Source: Oscillospiraceae bacterium (GTDB lineage Bacteria; Bacillota; Clostridia; Oscillospirales; Oscillospiraceae). From it: a stretch of DNA of 5,596 nucleotides. The notes beneath the pieces are model-generated. The model saw only the letters and a program-made list of their open reading frames with translations, ran no database searches and was not told the DNA's origin. The stretch covers positions 1 to 5,596 of the forward strand of contig JAGBGB010000174.1 of NCBI GenBank assembly GCA_017936205.1, written 5' to 3'. Below, in pieces: positions 5,458-5,596 of this stretch. The first letter of the stretch is position 1. Each line of letters opens with the position of its first letter. A program made the translations under genes and the position numbers.

Positions 5458-5496
5458 GAGGCTGCTGAAAAAGTCTGCCATTTTATGGAAAAACTC

Positions 5497-5525
5497 TTGA
5501 CAAACACGCAATTTTGTAGTATAAT
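5497..5525 (+). promoter_or_regulatory. Consensus sigma-A promoter for the right-edge gene
   Basis: TTGACA (5497-5502) and TATAAT (5520-5525) are both perfect consensus hexamers, with an optimal 17-base spacer. Transcription should start near 5532 and run to the right. Such a match suggests strong unregulated activity or control by a repressor. Confidence 0.88.
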
Positions 5526-5561
5526 ATGACATATAGAGATGGTGAATGGAGCGTGTCTGTC

Positions 5562-5596
5562 ATGATGGGTTACAATGAGCAAATCAGAATTAGCGA
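5562..5596 (+). CDS. Start of an unidentified gene, cut by the right edge
   Basis: Only about 11 codons are visible, too few to identify a product. The frame from the ATG at 5562 reads MMGYNEQIRIS and is open to the edge, with GGAG (5548-5551) 10 bases upstream. The second ATG at 5565 is equally possible. A competing frame from the ATG at 5575 reads MSKSELA and is also open, but has a weaker GATGGG in front. Earlier ATGs at 5539 and 5546 run into stops within about ten codons. The consensus promoter directly upstream makes a gene here likely, whichever frame is right. Confidence 0.4.
   Translation, partial: MMGYNEQIRIS

Larger units (their letters stand above)
5209..5496. other. Intergenic region without a gene, rich in inverted repeats
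   Basis: No open frame here has a ribosome site or plausible protein composition. The region holds the right copy of the dispersed repeat (5284-5308) and several hairpins. These are CCCCT/AGGGG (5315-5328), GGGCGCGC/GCGCGTCC around ATT (5326-5344, sharing bases with the first), GTTCATG/CATGAAC (5346-5368) and an 11-bp perfect stem at 5420-5444. None is followed by a proper T run on the plus strand, so I cannot name a terminator for the gene ending at 5103. Confidence 0.6.

Noticed and set aside
5275..5532. 85-codon minus-strand frame
   Set aside because: It overlaps the consensus promoter and hairpin block, and has no ribosome site or family resemblance.

Overview
The window looks like a chromosomal piece of a Gram-positive Clostridia-type Firmicute, probably a gut Oscillospiraceae/Lachnospiraceae-like organism. 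The reasons are strong AGGAGG-type ribosome sites, sigma-A promoters with near-consensus boxes and 17-bp spacers, a lipoprotein with a BMP domain, and short dispersed repeats of a kind I associate with that group. The family assignment is inference from general appearance, not from a search.

Layout. Positions 1-225 hold no convincing gene, but contain one copy of a dispersed repeat. Positions 226-256 are a strong intrinsic terminator read leftwards. From 4550 down to 275 the minus strand carries a compact nucleoside-salvage block in the order tdk (thymidine kinase), deoD (purine nucleoside phosphorylase), deoB (phosphopentomutase), cdd (cytidine deaminase), then a BMP-family substrate-binding lipoprotein that appears to have its own promoter and ends at the terminator. 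Positions 4551-4761 are a divergent promoter region. On the plus strand, 4762-5103 encodes a 113-residue protein I do not recognise. Its last codons run into a heptanucleotide tandem array (5097-5208). Positions 5209-5496 have no credible gene, but contain a second, inverted copy of the left-hand repeat and a block dense in hairpins. A textbook promoter at 5497-5525 then drives a gene that is cut by the right edge.

How the genes fit together. The lipoprotein probably captures nucleosides outside the membrane for an ABC importer encoded elsewhere. Cdd deaminates (deoxy)cytidine, Tdk phosphorylates thymidine or deoxyuridine, DeoD splits purine (deoxy)nucleosides into base and (deoxy)ribose-1-phosphate, and DeoB isomerises that sugar to the 5-phosphate for central metabolism. 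DeoC (deoxyribose-phosphate aldolase), a pyrimidine nucleoside phosphorylase and the ABC ATPase/permeases are not in the window.

The coding part is ordinary, well-conserved metabolism. I do not see a new defence, mobile or biosynthetic system. The parts worth a second look are non-coding: the two inverted repeat copies bracketing the locus, the heptamer array that supplies a stop codon, the hairpin block at 5315-5457, and the palindrome at the predicted transcription start of the lipoprotein gene.
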